Source: CAVQJU01 sp963729215
GTDB taxonomy: Bacteria > Acidobacteriota > Vicinamibacteria > Vicinamibacterales > CAVVIG01
Direction: 5' to 3'
Length of the DNA: 64,000 nucleotides
Assembly: GCA_963729215.1 (NCBI GenBank)
Contig: CAVSND010000020.1
Coordinates: 1-64,000 of the forward strand
Shown: positions 51,405 to 59,992 of the stretch, piece after piece
Position numbering within the stretch: the first letter of the stretch is position 1
Layout: each line of letters opens with the position of its first letter
Position numbers and translations under genes: made by a program
The notes under the pieces: model-generated
Databases searched by the model: none
What the model saw: the letters and a program-made list of their open reading frames with translations, nothing else
Told to the model about the DNA's origin: nothing

Positions 51405-53173
51405 GTGACGCGCTCCTTCAAAGGTCTCGCTGGCGGCGACGCGTGCTTCCTCACCACCGTGCGTTCGGCGACGAGCACGTCGATCCCGCAGCGGCGGAAC
51501 GTCGAATAGCCTTCGGCCGCCCGGTTCACGATGGGCTCGCCCGCGACATTGAACGACGTGTTCAGCAGCACCGGGATGCCGCTGCGGCGGCCGTACGCCT
51601 CGAGCAGGCGATGGAGCCGTGGAGCCATATCGTGCTCGAGCGCCTGGAGCCGGGCCGACCCGTCCACGTGCGTGACGGCGGCGAGCTCTGCCTGCCACTC
51701 GGGCCGCACGGCGAACACGCCGGACATGAAGCGCGCAAGCCGCGCGCCGCCTGACGGCATCTCGAAGTAGCGATCGGCCGCCTCACACGTCGTCACCGGT
51801 GCAAACGGGCGGAACTCCTCGCGGTATTTGATGTCGCGGTTGAGGCGGTCGCGCATCGCCCGTGAATGCGGCGCGGCGAGAATACTGCGGTGGCCGAGGG
51901 CGCGTGGCCCGAACTCGCTCGCGCCGTCCATCCAGCCGACGATGCGGCCGGCGGCCAGGTCGTCCGCGGTCCGCTCGATGAGCGTGGTCTCATCCAGTTC
52001 GTCGACGTCGTGGCCATCCTCGCGTGCCGCCCGCGCCAGTTCCGCCGCGTCGACCGGCGGCCCCCAGAATGGATGGTCCGGGACATCCCGGTCCGCGTTG
52101 TGGAAATAGATCCGGTCCGCGTAGAGCGCCGCTCCCAGCGCGCAGCCCGCATCACCCGGCGCCGGCGGGACGAACACGCGTTCGAAGCCAGACTCGGCGA
52201 GAATCCGGGCGTTGGCCACGCCGTTCAGCGCGACGCCGCCGCCGAAACACAGATCGGTCAGGCCCGTTTCCTCGTGGAGCCCGCGCGCGATATCCACGAG
52301 CGTGTCTTCGAGAACCCGCTGCACGCTGGCGGCGCAATCCGCGAACCGTTTGCCTTCGTCTGTTTCGAGGTCGATGGGATCGTAGGCCTGGCGGGCCGGG
52401 CCGAACAGATCCACGAACTTCGACGAATAGGATCGGCTGGCCGTCGTCTGGTATTCGAAGTACTCAGGGGCGAGGGCGAACCCGCCGTCCGGCGTGCGCC
52501 GGATCAGTCTGCGGACCCGATCGGTCATCGTCGGGCGGCCGTAGGCGGCGAGCCCCATCACCTTGTACTCGTCTTCGTTCACCGCGAAGCCGAGATACGC
52601 GGTGAAGGTCGAATACAGCATGCCGAGTGAATGCGGGAAACGGATTTCGCGCATCAGCGTGACGTCGGCCGTGCCATCGTCGCGGCGCTCGGCGCGGCCC
52701 GCGGTCAGCGTCGCCCACTCGCCGACACCGTCAGCCGTCAGAATCGCGGCGCGACGGGTCGGTGCGGTGAAGAAAGCGGCGGCCGCGTGAGCCATGTGGT
52801 GATCGGTGAACAGGATCCGGCTGCGAGGCACGCCGAGGTAGGACGAGATGATGCCGCGCACCCAGACTTTTTCGCCAAGCGAGTTCTTGATCGCGTTCGG
52901 AAAGGACCGCCACGATCGCGGGAACGCCCTGAGCGAGCTCGTGAGGATCCGGTCCAGCTTGAGCATGCTGCGTTCGTAGAACACCACGGCATCAAGAGCC
53001 GCCGGCTCGATGCCGGCGCGATCGAGGCACCACTCGATGGCCGCGGCCGGAAACGTGGCGTCGTTCTTTCGCCTCGAGAGGCGCTCCTCCTGCACCGCGC
53101 AGACCGGGACGCCGTCCACGACCAGTGCGGCGGCGGAATCGTGATAGTGCGCCGAGATGCCGAGGATCTTCAT
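51401..53173 (-). CDS. NodU/CmcH-type carbamoyltransferase
   Basis: The protein has 590 residues from ATG 53173. Motifs: MKILGISAHYHDSAAALVVD (N-domain), CAVQEERLSRRKNDATFPAA, FTDHHMAHAAAAFF with the carbamoyl-phosphate site histidines, ILTADGVGEWATLTAG, AVNEDEYKVMGLAAYG, LCFGGGVALNGVANARIL, and a YrdC-like C-terminal part (EFGPRALGHRSILAAPHS, VLLNTSFNVAGEPIV). The enzyme transfers carbamoyl from carbamoyl-phosphate to a hydroxyl group on a sugar, antibiotic or polymer. It lies between the ferritin-like gene (stop 1 base before its start) and DUF5989. Confidence 0.92.
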   Translation of the reverse strand: MKILGISAHYHDSAAALVVDGVPVCAVQEERLSRRKNDATFPAAAIEWCLDRAGIEPAALDAVVFYERSMLKLDRILTSSLRAFPRSWRSFPNAIKNSLGEKVWVRGIISSYLGVPRSRILFTDHHMAHAAAAFFTAPTRRAAILTADGVGEWATLTAGRAERRDDGTADVTLMREIRFPHSLGMLYSTFTAYLGFAVNEDEYKVMGLAAYGRPTMTDRVRRLIRRTPDGGFALAPEYFEYQTTASRSYSSKFVDLFGPARQAYDPIDLETDEGKRFADCAASVQRVLEDTLVDIARGLHEETGLTDLCFGGGVALNGVANARILAESGFERVFVPPAPGDAGCALGAALYADRIYFHNADRDVPDHPFWGPPVDAAELARAAREDGHDVDELDETTLIERTADDLAAGRIVGWMDGASEFGPRALGHRSILAAPHSRAMRDRLNRDIKYREEFRPFAPVTTCEAADRYFEMPSGGARLARFMSGVFAVRPEWQAELAAVTHVDGSARLQALEHDMAPRLHRLLEAYGRRSGIPVLLNTSFNVAGEPIVNRAAEGYSTFRRCGIDVLVAERTVVRKHASPPARPLKERVT

Positions 53174-53174
53174 G

Positions 53175-53924
53175 TCAGTACTGGCTCGTGGGCGAATCCC
53201 GCCGGTCGCCCGAGATCGGGATCCAACCGAGGGGCTCACGTTTTTCCGCGCGCCTGGCCAGCCATGCAAAGGGCGGGAGCACGACGAAATACACGACCGT
53301 GAGGCTGACGGCGCCCAGCAGTCCCGCCACCGCGGCCGCGGCTCGCAGGTAGCGTTTCCAGAGCCGGCTCGCGCGGGCCCGCCATACCTGCCGTTTGTAC
53401 GAGCCTGGCGACATCCGCGCGAGCTGCGTGTACGTGTAGTTCATGTGGAAGACTTCGTCGCGCAGAATCTCTTCGAAGATCGCACGCGTCGGCGGATCGT
53501 CGTCCACGACGTCGCGATAGATCGCGAAACGATCGGCGGCGGCTTTCTCGGCCACATGAAGAAAGGCCAGCAGCCGGTGATCGGGTTCGTTTTCGACGTG
53601 CAGGTCGTCGAGACCGTGGCCGCCGGGCAGGGGGCTGCCATTGAACAGCGTCTGGTCGTGGGTTGAACGCGTCCGGAGAAGGGCTGAGCCGCGTTGACGG
53701 AACAGATCGCCGTGGTGCAACTCGTCGATCGCGTGCTCCAGGTAAAGCCTGCGTAAGAGCGGATCGGGAGTCAGCTCCGCGGCACGCAGGATATCGCGGC
53801 CGCCATCGGTCTCCACCTCCGCAAAGAGGAGGAGCTTGCGTACGCGGCGATCGAAATCGCCCCACACCCACTTGTGGACGGGCCGCAGCAGCCGATCGAT
53901 CCGCACTCGTCGCTGGGTGGTCAC
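53175..53924 (-). CDS. Ferritin-like di-iron domain protein with C-terminal membrane span
   Basis: The protein has 249 residues. Two E-x-x-H pairs suggest a ferritin-like helical di-iron site: YLEHAIDELHHGDLF and RDEVFHMNYTYTQL, with AEKAAADRFAIY between. A C-terminal hydrophobic segment (AAAVAGLLGAVSLTVVYFVV) would anchor it. Such proteins sit beside carbamoyltransferase/DUF5989 in other loci, possibly as an oxidase or hydroxylase acting on the carbamoylated product; this is inference. It is the first gene of the five-gene minus operon and is divergent from the SGNH hydrolase gene at 54102. Confidence 0.75.
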   Translation of the reverse strand: MTTQRRVRIDRLLRPVHKWVWGDFDRRVRKLLLFAEVETDGGRDILRAAELTPDPLLRRLYLEHAIDELHHGDLFRQRGSALLRTRSTHDQTLFNGSPLPGGHGLDDLHVENEPDHRLLAFLHVAEKAAADRFAIYRDVVDDDPPTRAIFEEILRDEVFHMNYTYTQLARMSPGSYKRQVWRARASRLWKRYLRAAAAVAGLLGAVSLTVVYFVVLPPFAWLARRAEKREPLGWIPISGDRRDSPTSQY

Positions 53925-54101
53925 ATCGAGCTGGCTAGCATACTCTGTTCCCGATGTGCCTCACGGCTGGTCTCTTCTATACTGCCGATCCGATGCCCAT
54001 TGGTGTGCTCCGATACCTGACGACTTACCCGGTTCGAAATCCGTCCAGACGTACGTAAGCAACTACCTGTGTCTCGACCTGGAGACCATTCGTCGAGCGT
54101 C

Positions 54102-55230
54102 ATGGCCCAGGTCGTCGTTGCCTGTGTCGGAGTCGCCTTGCTCGTCGCCGCGCTGGCGGCCAATCAGCCGTGGCTCGACAGGCACTTCCTGCCGTCGTTC
54201 CTCCTGCCGCACGACCTGTACGTTCGCATTGAAACCGGTGTTCGCCTGACGATTGCCGCCCTGGGTGTGTGGATCGTCGTGCGGCGGCCGGCCTCGCGGA
54301 TCATCGTGCGGACGCCATCGCGAGCTGCTCCACATCTTTGTCGCCGCCGTCCTGGCACTCGGCGCGAGCGAGCTGGTGCTCCGCCGCGTCCATCTTCGCC
54401 CGGCCGAGTGGTTGTTACCAGAGGAGGAGCCGCGGCGTCGCGCCGACGCGCGGCTCGGCTGGACGTTCGAGCCCGGGCGGACCGGGCACAACACTGTCGG
54501 CGGTCGTGCCATCGACTACGCGTTCGACCCCTCGGGCTATCGCGTTCGTGATATTGACGCCCCCGTCGATCCCGATCGCCCCACCATCCTGTTCGTGGGA
54601 GAGTCCGTGATGTTCGGCGAAGGCCTGACGTGGGAAGAGAGCGTGCCCGCGCAAGTTGGCAAGATGACCGGGACGCAGAGCGCGAATCTCGCCGTTCACG
54701 GTTACGGCAGCGACCAGGCGTTTCTCCGGCTTCAGATGGAGCTGCCGCGTTTTCGCAAGCCCGTCGCCGTGATTTCCATTTTCATGACGGCGCTCTTCGG
54801 CCGGAACCTCGACGAAGATCGACCGCATCTTGGACCAGGACTCGTGTGGCTGCCCGCCAGGCAGCGGTCGCGGCTCGCGTCGCTCGCCGGCCTGCTCGTC
54901 CCTTATCGACGCGATGAAACGGTGGAACGCGGCATCACGATGACGCGCGACGTGCTGCGCGCCACGGTCCAGGCTGCCGAGGCGCGCGGTGCCAGGCCGC
55001 TCACAGTCGTACCGCATTTCGGAAAGGAGCAGCCAGTGGACGAGCGCATCCGGCGCAGGATTTTCGACGATGCGGGCGTCCCGTACGAGTTGGTGGAAAT
55101 CGACGAGAGCTGGCATCTGCCCTGGGATCGTCACCCGGACGCGCGCGCCGCGCGGCTGATGGCCACCGCGATTGCGCGATCGACTGTCCGGCGTAGCGGC
55201 CGGCTTTACGGCCGGCGACGTCACGCCTGA
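54102..55230 (+). CDS. Membrane-anchored SGNH-type hydrolase, frameshifted
   Basis: ATG 54102 (MAQVVVACVGVALLVAALAA) gives two to three spans. At about 54311 the frame moves (RR-HRELLHIFVAAVLALGAS, third span), and the rest runs to 55230. The SGNH blocks are ILFVGESVMFGEGLTWEES (block I, GES in place of GDS), NLAVHGYGSDQAFLRLQM (block III-like) and DRHPDARAARLMA (block V, Asp/His). Proteins of this type acylate or de-acylate surface sugars. It is divergent from the carbamoyltransferase operon and is a typical companion. The last codons (RRSGRLYGRRRHA) are encoded by a palindromic repeat, see 55191-55242. Confidence 0.72.
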
Positions 55231-55242
55231 AGGCGGACGCCA
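55191..55242. repeat. REPIN-like palindromic element overlapping a gene end
   Basis: GCGTAGCG is followed by the palindrome GCCGGCTTTACGGCCGGC and then CGCCTGAAGGCG. The same parts (GTAGCG, a GCCGGC palindrome, a CCGCCTTCAGGCGG-type palindrome) occur in inverted order at 56982-57038. The TGA stop of the SGNH gene lies within the second palindrome. Confidence 0.55.
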
Positions 55243-55260
55243 CACGATCCGGAACGCGCG

Positions 55261-56039
55261 CTAACGACCCCGGCTGCGGTATTCGGCGCTGTTGCGAAGC
55301 TCGCGCTCCACATCGTCCTGCGACCAGTGGTCGCGCATGACGCGGTCGACGTAGCCGCGGCTGCCGGGATCGGGCTCTCGCCTGAGCACCGAGAGATACG
55401 CGCGACGCACGATGTCCTGCGCCTTTGCAGGCGTCATCGTCGTCAGCTCGCGGTACTCGGGGCTGGCCTTCAGCGAGTTGCGCACTTCCGCCTCGGTCCA
55501 GCCGTCGTCGATGATCCGGCTGCGATACTGGCTCAGGCCTCCGGGGTCCGGGTCGCGATGAAGAATGTCCTGGTAGGCTCGCTGCACAATCCGGTCGGCG
55601 TCGCGGCCTCCGTCCTGCGGACGGCCGCCGTGGTCGTTGTCGTAGGCCGGGCGGCCGCCATGGTCGTTGTAGTGGTCGTTTGGAGTTCGCGGACACGAAT
55701 CGAGGAGATGCGATCGTTCCAGCCCTCATCCTTCAGATTCCCGATGTCCCCGCGGAATCGCGTCGAGTCCCCGTTGAATCGAACGTCCCTGAAGACCGTG
55801 ACCTCTGCCCGTCCATAAATCCTGATCGACGAGATGCGATCGTTCATGCCGTCCGGTACGGCGGCCAGGCTGTCGCCGGCGCCGGCGCAGAAATAGTCGC
55901 CATGGAAGTTCGGATCCTTGAAAAAGCAGACGCCCTCTCTCGGGAACCGTTCGTGGCCCCATCGCTGTGCCAGGACCATCGATGGCGCGCCAAGCATCAG
56001 ACCGCTCGCCAACAGGACACGTACCATTTTGCGATCCAT
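55261..56039 (-). CDS. Secreted beta/gamma-crystallin-like protein with DUF4214 domain, frameshifted
   Basis: ATG 56039 starts a signal peptide (VRVLLASGLMLGAPSMVLAQ). A beta/gamma-crystallin module follows: GVCFFKDPNFHGDYFCAGAG and VTVFRDVRFNGDSTRFRGDI, both with D-R-I-S-S-I ends. After VRELQ the frame shifts near 55680; a His/Gly/Asp-rich linker leads to a DUF4214-like region (VQRAYQDILHRDPDPGGLSQ, VRRAYLSVLRREPDPGSRGY), ending AEYRSRGR at 55261. Crystallin modules bind Ca2+ or form stable shells, and DUF4214 is found in surface proteins. It is probably a secreted or surface-bound protein of unknown role. Confidence 0.7.
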
Positions 56040-56102
56040 CTGAGGCCTCCTCTCGAGCCAACCATCGTCGGTGCAAGACGGTTGCCGTCCTTATCCACTT
56101 CC

Positions 56103-56399
56103 TTATCCAATCAGGACTGTGGCCGCACCCTGCACGACGGCGTTGGGCCCGCCGGCCTCCGCCACGAAATCACCTTGCCTCACCGCTGGTTTACCGCCGA
56201 TATACACGGTTGCGCTGCCTGTCGGGACAATGCCCCCGACGTGCGGCCGAGGGCCATCCACCAAGGGGCAGACATGGAGGTCACTGTCCGCGCGCCATGC
56301 AGGCTGTCCACCAATGAGCACAGTGGGGCATCCGGGGCCCGGTCCCAGCGGAGTGCCATGGCTCGTCAAGTCTCCGAGTCGAGCTGCGGGGCTTCCCAT
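56103..56399 (-). CDS. PAAR-repeat spike tip protein
   Basis: The protein has 98 residues with the PAAR pattern: MGSPAARLGDLTSHGTPLGP, GCPTVLIGGQPAWRADSDLH, GSATVYIGGKPAVRQGDFVA and AVVQGAATVLIG. PAAR proteins sharpen the tip of VgrG/gpV spikes in contractile injection systems. The gpV-like gene lies 3 bases upstream on the same strand. No sheath, tube, baseplate wedge or ATPase gene is present in the window, so the machine is either encoded elsewhere or absent. Confidence 0.85.
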   Translation of the reverse strand: MGSPAARLGDLTSHGTPLGPGPGCPTVLIGGQPAWRADSDLHVCPLVDGPRPHVGGIVPTGSATVYIGGKPAVRQGDFVAEAGGPNAVVQGAATVLIG

Positions 56400-56402
56400 G
56401 CC

Positions 56403-56942
56403 TCAGTTGATGTTGATTATCGAGCCTTGCAGCGTGAGCTTGCCCGATGACTTCAACTCCAGGCTGCTGCTGGATTCGATGGAGATCTGCGGGGCCTTCA
56501 GCGCGATGCTCGATGCGGCCTCGATCGTGATCCGGCCCGTGCCGCCCTCGATGCTGATCTTGTTGCCATGCCCATCGTCGAGCGCGATACCGCTCTTGTC
56601 GAACGTCAGGCGCTTGCCGTCGGACAGTTGCAGCTGCACGGCAGACCCGCCGCGGGCATTCCCTGTGGGCGGCCGGTCGGTGCTGTTCCAGAGAGAACCG
56701 ACGACGAATGGTGACCTGAGATCGCCGTGGTCGAAGGCGACCAGGACCTCGTCGTTGATCTCGGGGATGAAGGAGAAACCGTGCGCCTTGCCCGCGATGG
56801 GTGTGGCGACCCGAGCCCAGAACGTTTCATCGGGCCGGCTGTGCCACGGGAAACTGACGCTGACGCGCCCGAGGCCGCTGGCGTCCTTGTTGTCGCGCAC
56901 GATCGCGGTGACGACACCTGCGATCGGTTCGTCGGGGCTCAT
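56403..56942 (-). CDS. Baseplate spike protein gpV/VgrG-like
   Basis: The protein has 179 residues. The gp5/gpV OB fold starts IAGVVTAIVRDNKDASGLGR, VSVSFPWHSRPDETFWARVA, GFSFIPEINDEVLVAFDHGD and SPFVVGSLWNSTDRPP. A triple-stranded beta-helix follows: GRITIEAASSIALKAPQISI, ESSSSLELKSSGKLTLQGSI. It lacks the gp27-like N-domain of VgrG, so it is the short form seen in phage-derived and extracellular injection systems. It would form the trimeric spike that carries the PAAR tip. Confidence 0.85.
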   Translation of the reverse strand: MSPDEPIAGVVTAIVRDNKDASGLGRVSVSFPWHSRPDETFWARVATPIAGKAHGFSFIPEINDEVLVAFDHGDLRSPFVVGSLWNSTDRPPTGNARGGSAVQLQLSDGKRLTFDKSGIALDDGHGNKISIEGGTGRITIEAASSIALKAPQISIESSSSLELKSSGKLTLQGSIININ

Positions 56943-56981
56943 CCCTGGCCTCCTTCCAAAAGCGTGTCGCGAATCTGTTGA

Positions 56982-57038
56982 CCGTAGCGTCCGCCTTCAG
57001 GCGGACGTTCGCCGGCCGGCTGAAGCCGGCCGCTACGG
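56982..57038. repeat. REPIN-like cruciform: 8-bp arms around two 9-bp palindromes
   Basis: CCGTAGCG (56982-56989) and CGCTACGG (57031-57038) are outer inverted arms. Between them lie CGTCCGCCT/AGGCGGACG (56988-57007, TC centre) and CGGCCGGCT/AGCCGGCCG (57013-57032, GA centre). All four stems are perfect. It separates the gpV gene start and the YidB gene end. The related copy is at 55191-55242. Confidence 0.75.
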
Positions 57039-57051
57039 TTGTCCAAGTGCT

Positions 57052-57384
57052 CTAGCTTTTGGGAATCACACCGTTCGGCGTCAGCTTGTCCACAGCCTGC
57101 GGCAGCACCTGCGCGAGCTTTTGCGCCAGCTCCTGAACGGACAGGCCGGACTTTTCCGCGAGCTGCTGGAGCAGCTCGGGTCCGACCACCCTGTGCAGCT
57201 GGTCGGGTGAGATCGATTGATTGGGTCCGGTTCCCACCCAGGAATTCACCGTGGGTCCCAGGCCGTTCTTCTCGAACTCGCTGACGACGCCCTGCAGGCC
57301 GCCGTGTTTTTCAAGGATGCCGTTCACCACCGACACCATGCCGGCTCCGACGATGCCGCCGATCAATCCATCGAACATTCCCAT
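57052..57384 (-). CDS. yidB: YidB family protein
   Basis: The protein has 110 residues from ATG 57384. MGMFDGLIGGIVGAGMVSVV and ILEKHGGLQGVVSEFEKNGL, with VNSWVGTGPNQSISPDQLHR and LLQQLAEKSGLSVQELAQKL, match the YidB/DUF937 pattern. Members are small helical proteins of unknown function, sometimes linked with osmotic or cell-wall stress. It stands alone between two intergenic stretches; the upstream SMP-30-like gene ends 58 bases before it. Confidence 0.85.
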   Translation of the reverse strand: MGMFDGLIGGIVGAGMVSVVNGILEKHGGLQGVVSEFEKNGLGPTVNSWVGTGPNQSISPDQLHRVVGPELLQQLAEKSGLSVQELAQKLAQVLPQAVDKLTPNGVIPKS

Positions 57385-57442
57385 GGGAGGTCTCCTGAGA
57401 TCATGACGTAGCACGCGGGCGCTGTTTGATACCTGGCGGCCG

Positions 57443-58514
57443 CTATGGATTCAGCGATCGATAGGCCAGACGATCCGCGAAGAAGGATCCCAGCCACAGC
57501 TCGCTTGCCGACCCGCATGGCGATCGCCGTGCCGGTGAAGGCCGGTGTCGCTGGCCCGCGCGCAAGCTCCTTCACCGCCATCGTCTTGGGATCGACCGTG
57601 GCGGCCACGTAGCCTCGGGCGCACCTGATGCCCGCTTCCGTTTTCGGCGGACCGCCGCATGCGGGCTCGTTGTCGATCATCCCGGCGGTGATCAAAAGGT
57701 TATCGGTCGTCCAGCGGACGTTGTCGGGGCCGAATTCCGCGAGCTGGGCAAAGCGCAGCGGCTTGCTCGAGTCGCTGCGCGAGAATGCGACGATGCGCTT
57801 GAGTGTCGTCGAGGCGACGTAGAATTCCTTGTCGTCGGGTGATGTTTCGATGCCGTTGTCCGCTGGAAGCTCGGTGCCCGCGAGCATGCGGAATGACGGA
57901 GACCCGGGTGTCCAGAGGAACACGGCGCCGGTGTTGCGGCCGGCAAACGCATCCTCGAATGTTTTGCCCGGCAGGATCAGGACCGTCGCGACAAGCGCAC
58001 CATCGCCGAACGCGGCCACGCTGTTCGCCTCCATGCCGTTCGGCATCAGGACGCACCCGACCCAGGTTGCCGAAGGCGCGGCGCCGCTGACGTCGATTTC
58101 GAACACTTCAATGGACTGCCGGCCTCCGTGGTTTGTCGCGTACACGGTGTAGCGGCCGCCCTGCGCGGGCCGCAGGCTGAGGCCGTGCAGCACCGCCAGC
58201 TTGGGGTCGAGCGGCCCGGGGCAGCTTCCGTATTTCGCGCGGTCCTGCCGAGTGCGCGGCGCCCCGGCCGAATACATGTTGATAGCCGTTTTCGCCCGGG
58301 TGTCGACGAGGTGCAGTCCGCTGCCCGCCGCCATCCCGCTCGCAATCAGCCAGCGCGAGTTCGGAATCAGCACGAGATCTTCCGGGTTCTGCACACCGCA
58401 GACGAACGTCAGTCCGCCTGATGGTGTGCATGCGGCTGGCTGCGCCGCCCCGATGAGCCGCAGCCCACCCATGGCTCCCGCGGCAAGCAGCGCAGCGATG
58501 ATGGTCCGTTTCAT
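57443..58514 (-). CDS. Secreted SMP-30/gluconolactonase-like propeller, frameshifted near the end
   Basis: The start is ATG 58514 with a signal peptide (TIIAALLAAGAMGGLRLIGA). Propeller-type sequence follows: FVCGVQNPEDLVLIPNSRWL, RWLIASGMAAGSGLHLVDTR, FEIDVSGAAPSATWVGCVLM, DKEFYVASTTLKRIVAFSRS. Many Cys and the N-E-P-D-region suggest a lactonase-like beta-propeller. The deposited frame runs on to 57363, but in the next frame the sequence reads ELWLGSFFADRLAYRSLNP and stops at 57443, the usual family end; an extra base near 57513 is inferred. Substrate unknown. Confidence 0.75.
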
Positions 58515-58585
58515 CGGCTTCTCTCCAGGATGGATCGCAGTATACGCCGGGCAGGCGAGAGGCTCCTGCCCGTAGTATTAGAGGC

Positions 58586-58987
58586 ATGGTAAAGGATGAC
58601 CCCGCGCTCCGGCGCGTACGCGCCTTCTGTCTCGCGCTGCCCGAAGCCAGCGAGGCTGGCTCGTGGGGACATCCGAATTTCAGGGCCGGGAAGAAAACGT
58701 TCGCGGCGTTTGAATGGATTACCGGGCGTCCGTCCGTGGCGTTCCGCCTCAACGGAGTGGACGTCGATCTCCTGTTGCACCGCAGGAATTTCTTCGAGAC
58801 GCCGTACGGACGGCGCCAGTGGGTCAGCGTGTGGACAGACCAGCGGGTGAACTGGCGGCTGGTGGAGCGGCTCCTCCTCAGGAGCTACCGTCTTGTCGCC
58901 CTCAAACGTATGATCGCATCTCACGAAGAAGGCCTCGCCCCGCAAGCGTCGGGCGGCAGGCGGCGTGAAGGGGTGAAGAAGAAGTGA
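58586..58987 (+). CDS. MmcQ/YjbR family protein
   Basis: The protein has 133 residues. VRAFCLALPEASEAGSWGHP opens the family domain, then FRAGKKTFAAFEW, AFRLNGVDVDLLLHRRNFFE, TPYGRRQWVSVWTDQRVNWR and VERLLLRSYRLVALKRM. The fold binds DNA in some YjbR homologues, but the cellular role is unknown. The basic C-terminal tail (GGRRREGVKKK) is poorly conserved. It is divergent from the SMP-30-like gene. Confidence 0.85.
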   Translation: MVKDDPALRRVRAFCLALPEASEAGSWGHPNFRAGKKTFAAFEWITGRPSVAFRLNGVDVDLLLHRRNFFETPYGRRQWVSVWTDQRVNWRLVERLLLRSYRLVALKRMIASHEEGLAPQASGGRRREGVKKK

Positions 58988-59003
58988 CGGAACCTTGCGA
59001 TCT

Positions 59004-59953
59004 GTGACGACGCGTCGATGTCTCACGCGCGGCCATCGCGTTCCTGTTGAGCGGCGCGTGGGTGACGATGCCGGCGCGGGCCCAGGATCTCGAGCCGAAG
59101 GCCTATTCCGCCTCACCGACGGGTGCGAACTTTCTCGTCGCCAGCCTACAGCTGGTCCGGCGGCGACGTGGTCTTCGATCCGACGTCGGTGATCACCGAT
59201 GTCCATGCCGACGTGCAGGCGCTCGCTGTCGGCGCGGGCCATTCGTTCGGCGTGTTCGGCAAACTGGGGCTCGCAAGCGTCACGATCCCGGCCTCGTGGG
59301 CCGATGTGACGGGGCGTGTCGGCGAGCAGGCGGGCCAGGTGTCGCGCAACGGGTTTGCCGACACGCGCCTGAAATTCTCCGTCAACCTGCGCGGCAACCC
59401 GGCGATGCTGCCGCGCGACTTCGCCAGGCAGCCGCGCCGTACCATCGTGGGCGTGAGTATCCTTGCGTCCGCTCCGTCGGGCCAATACGCCAACACACGG
59501 CTGATCAACATCGGGAACAACCGCTGGGCGTTCAAGCCGGAGGTCGGACTGGCCTGGCCGAAGGGCCGCTGGGATGTCGATGCCTACGCGGGTGTCTGGC
59601 TGTTCACGTCGAACACGGAGGCCTATCCTGGGGCCTCGATCAAAACGCAGAATCCCCTGGTCGCGATTCAGGGTCACGCGAGTTACACGCTGCGGCCACG
59701 CCTCTGGATCGCCGCGGACGGAACGTGGTATCACGGCGGCCTGACCACTGTGAATGGCGTCGATGCATCCCTCCCCCTGGATAACTCGCGCCTCGGCCTC
59801 ACGCTCTCGATGCCTGTCGGCAACCGCTACTCACTGAAGGCGTCGTACAGTTCAGGCCTGGTCGTGCAGAAAGGCTCTAACTTCAACACCCTGGCGATCG
59901 CGTGGCAGGTGTTGTGGCTGAGCCCGCGGTTCGCGAACGGCCTCAAGCCCTGA
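59004..59953 (+). CDS. Outer-membrane beta-barrel protein (phenol-degradation-type transporter), frameshifted
   Basis: The N-terminus is broken over three frames: GTG 59004 (MTTRR), then RAAIAFLLSGAWVTMPARAQ as the signal peptide, then from about 59148 YSWSGGDVVFDPTSVITDVH. The rest is sound: VGAGHSFGVFGKLGLASVTI, RRTIVGVSILASAPSGQYAN, INIGNNRWAFKPEVGLAWPK, GRWDVDAYAGVWLFT and a barrel end VLWLSPRFANGLKP. It matches the putative MetA-pathway/phenol-degradation outer-membrane family (PF13557-like). Two indels near 59015-59030 and 59148 are inferred. Substrate unknown. Confidence 0.75.
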
Positions 59954-59992
59954 CCGTTTCGGAGGCGGCTCAGCCCTTGCCTTCGGAAAGCG

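Noticed and set aside
56103..56942. Prophage or complete contractile injection locus
   Set aside because: Only two spike genes are present; no capsid, tail, sheath, integrase or lysis gene lies in the window.
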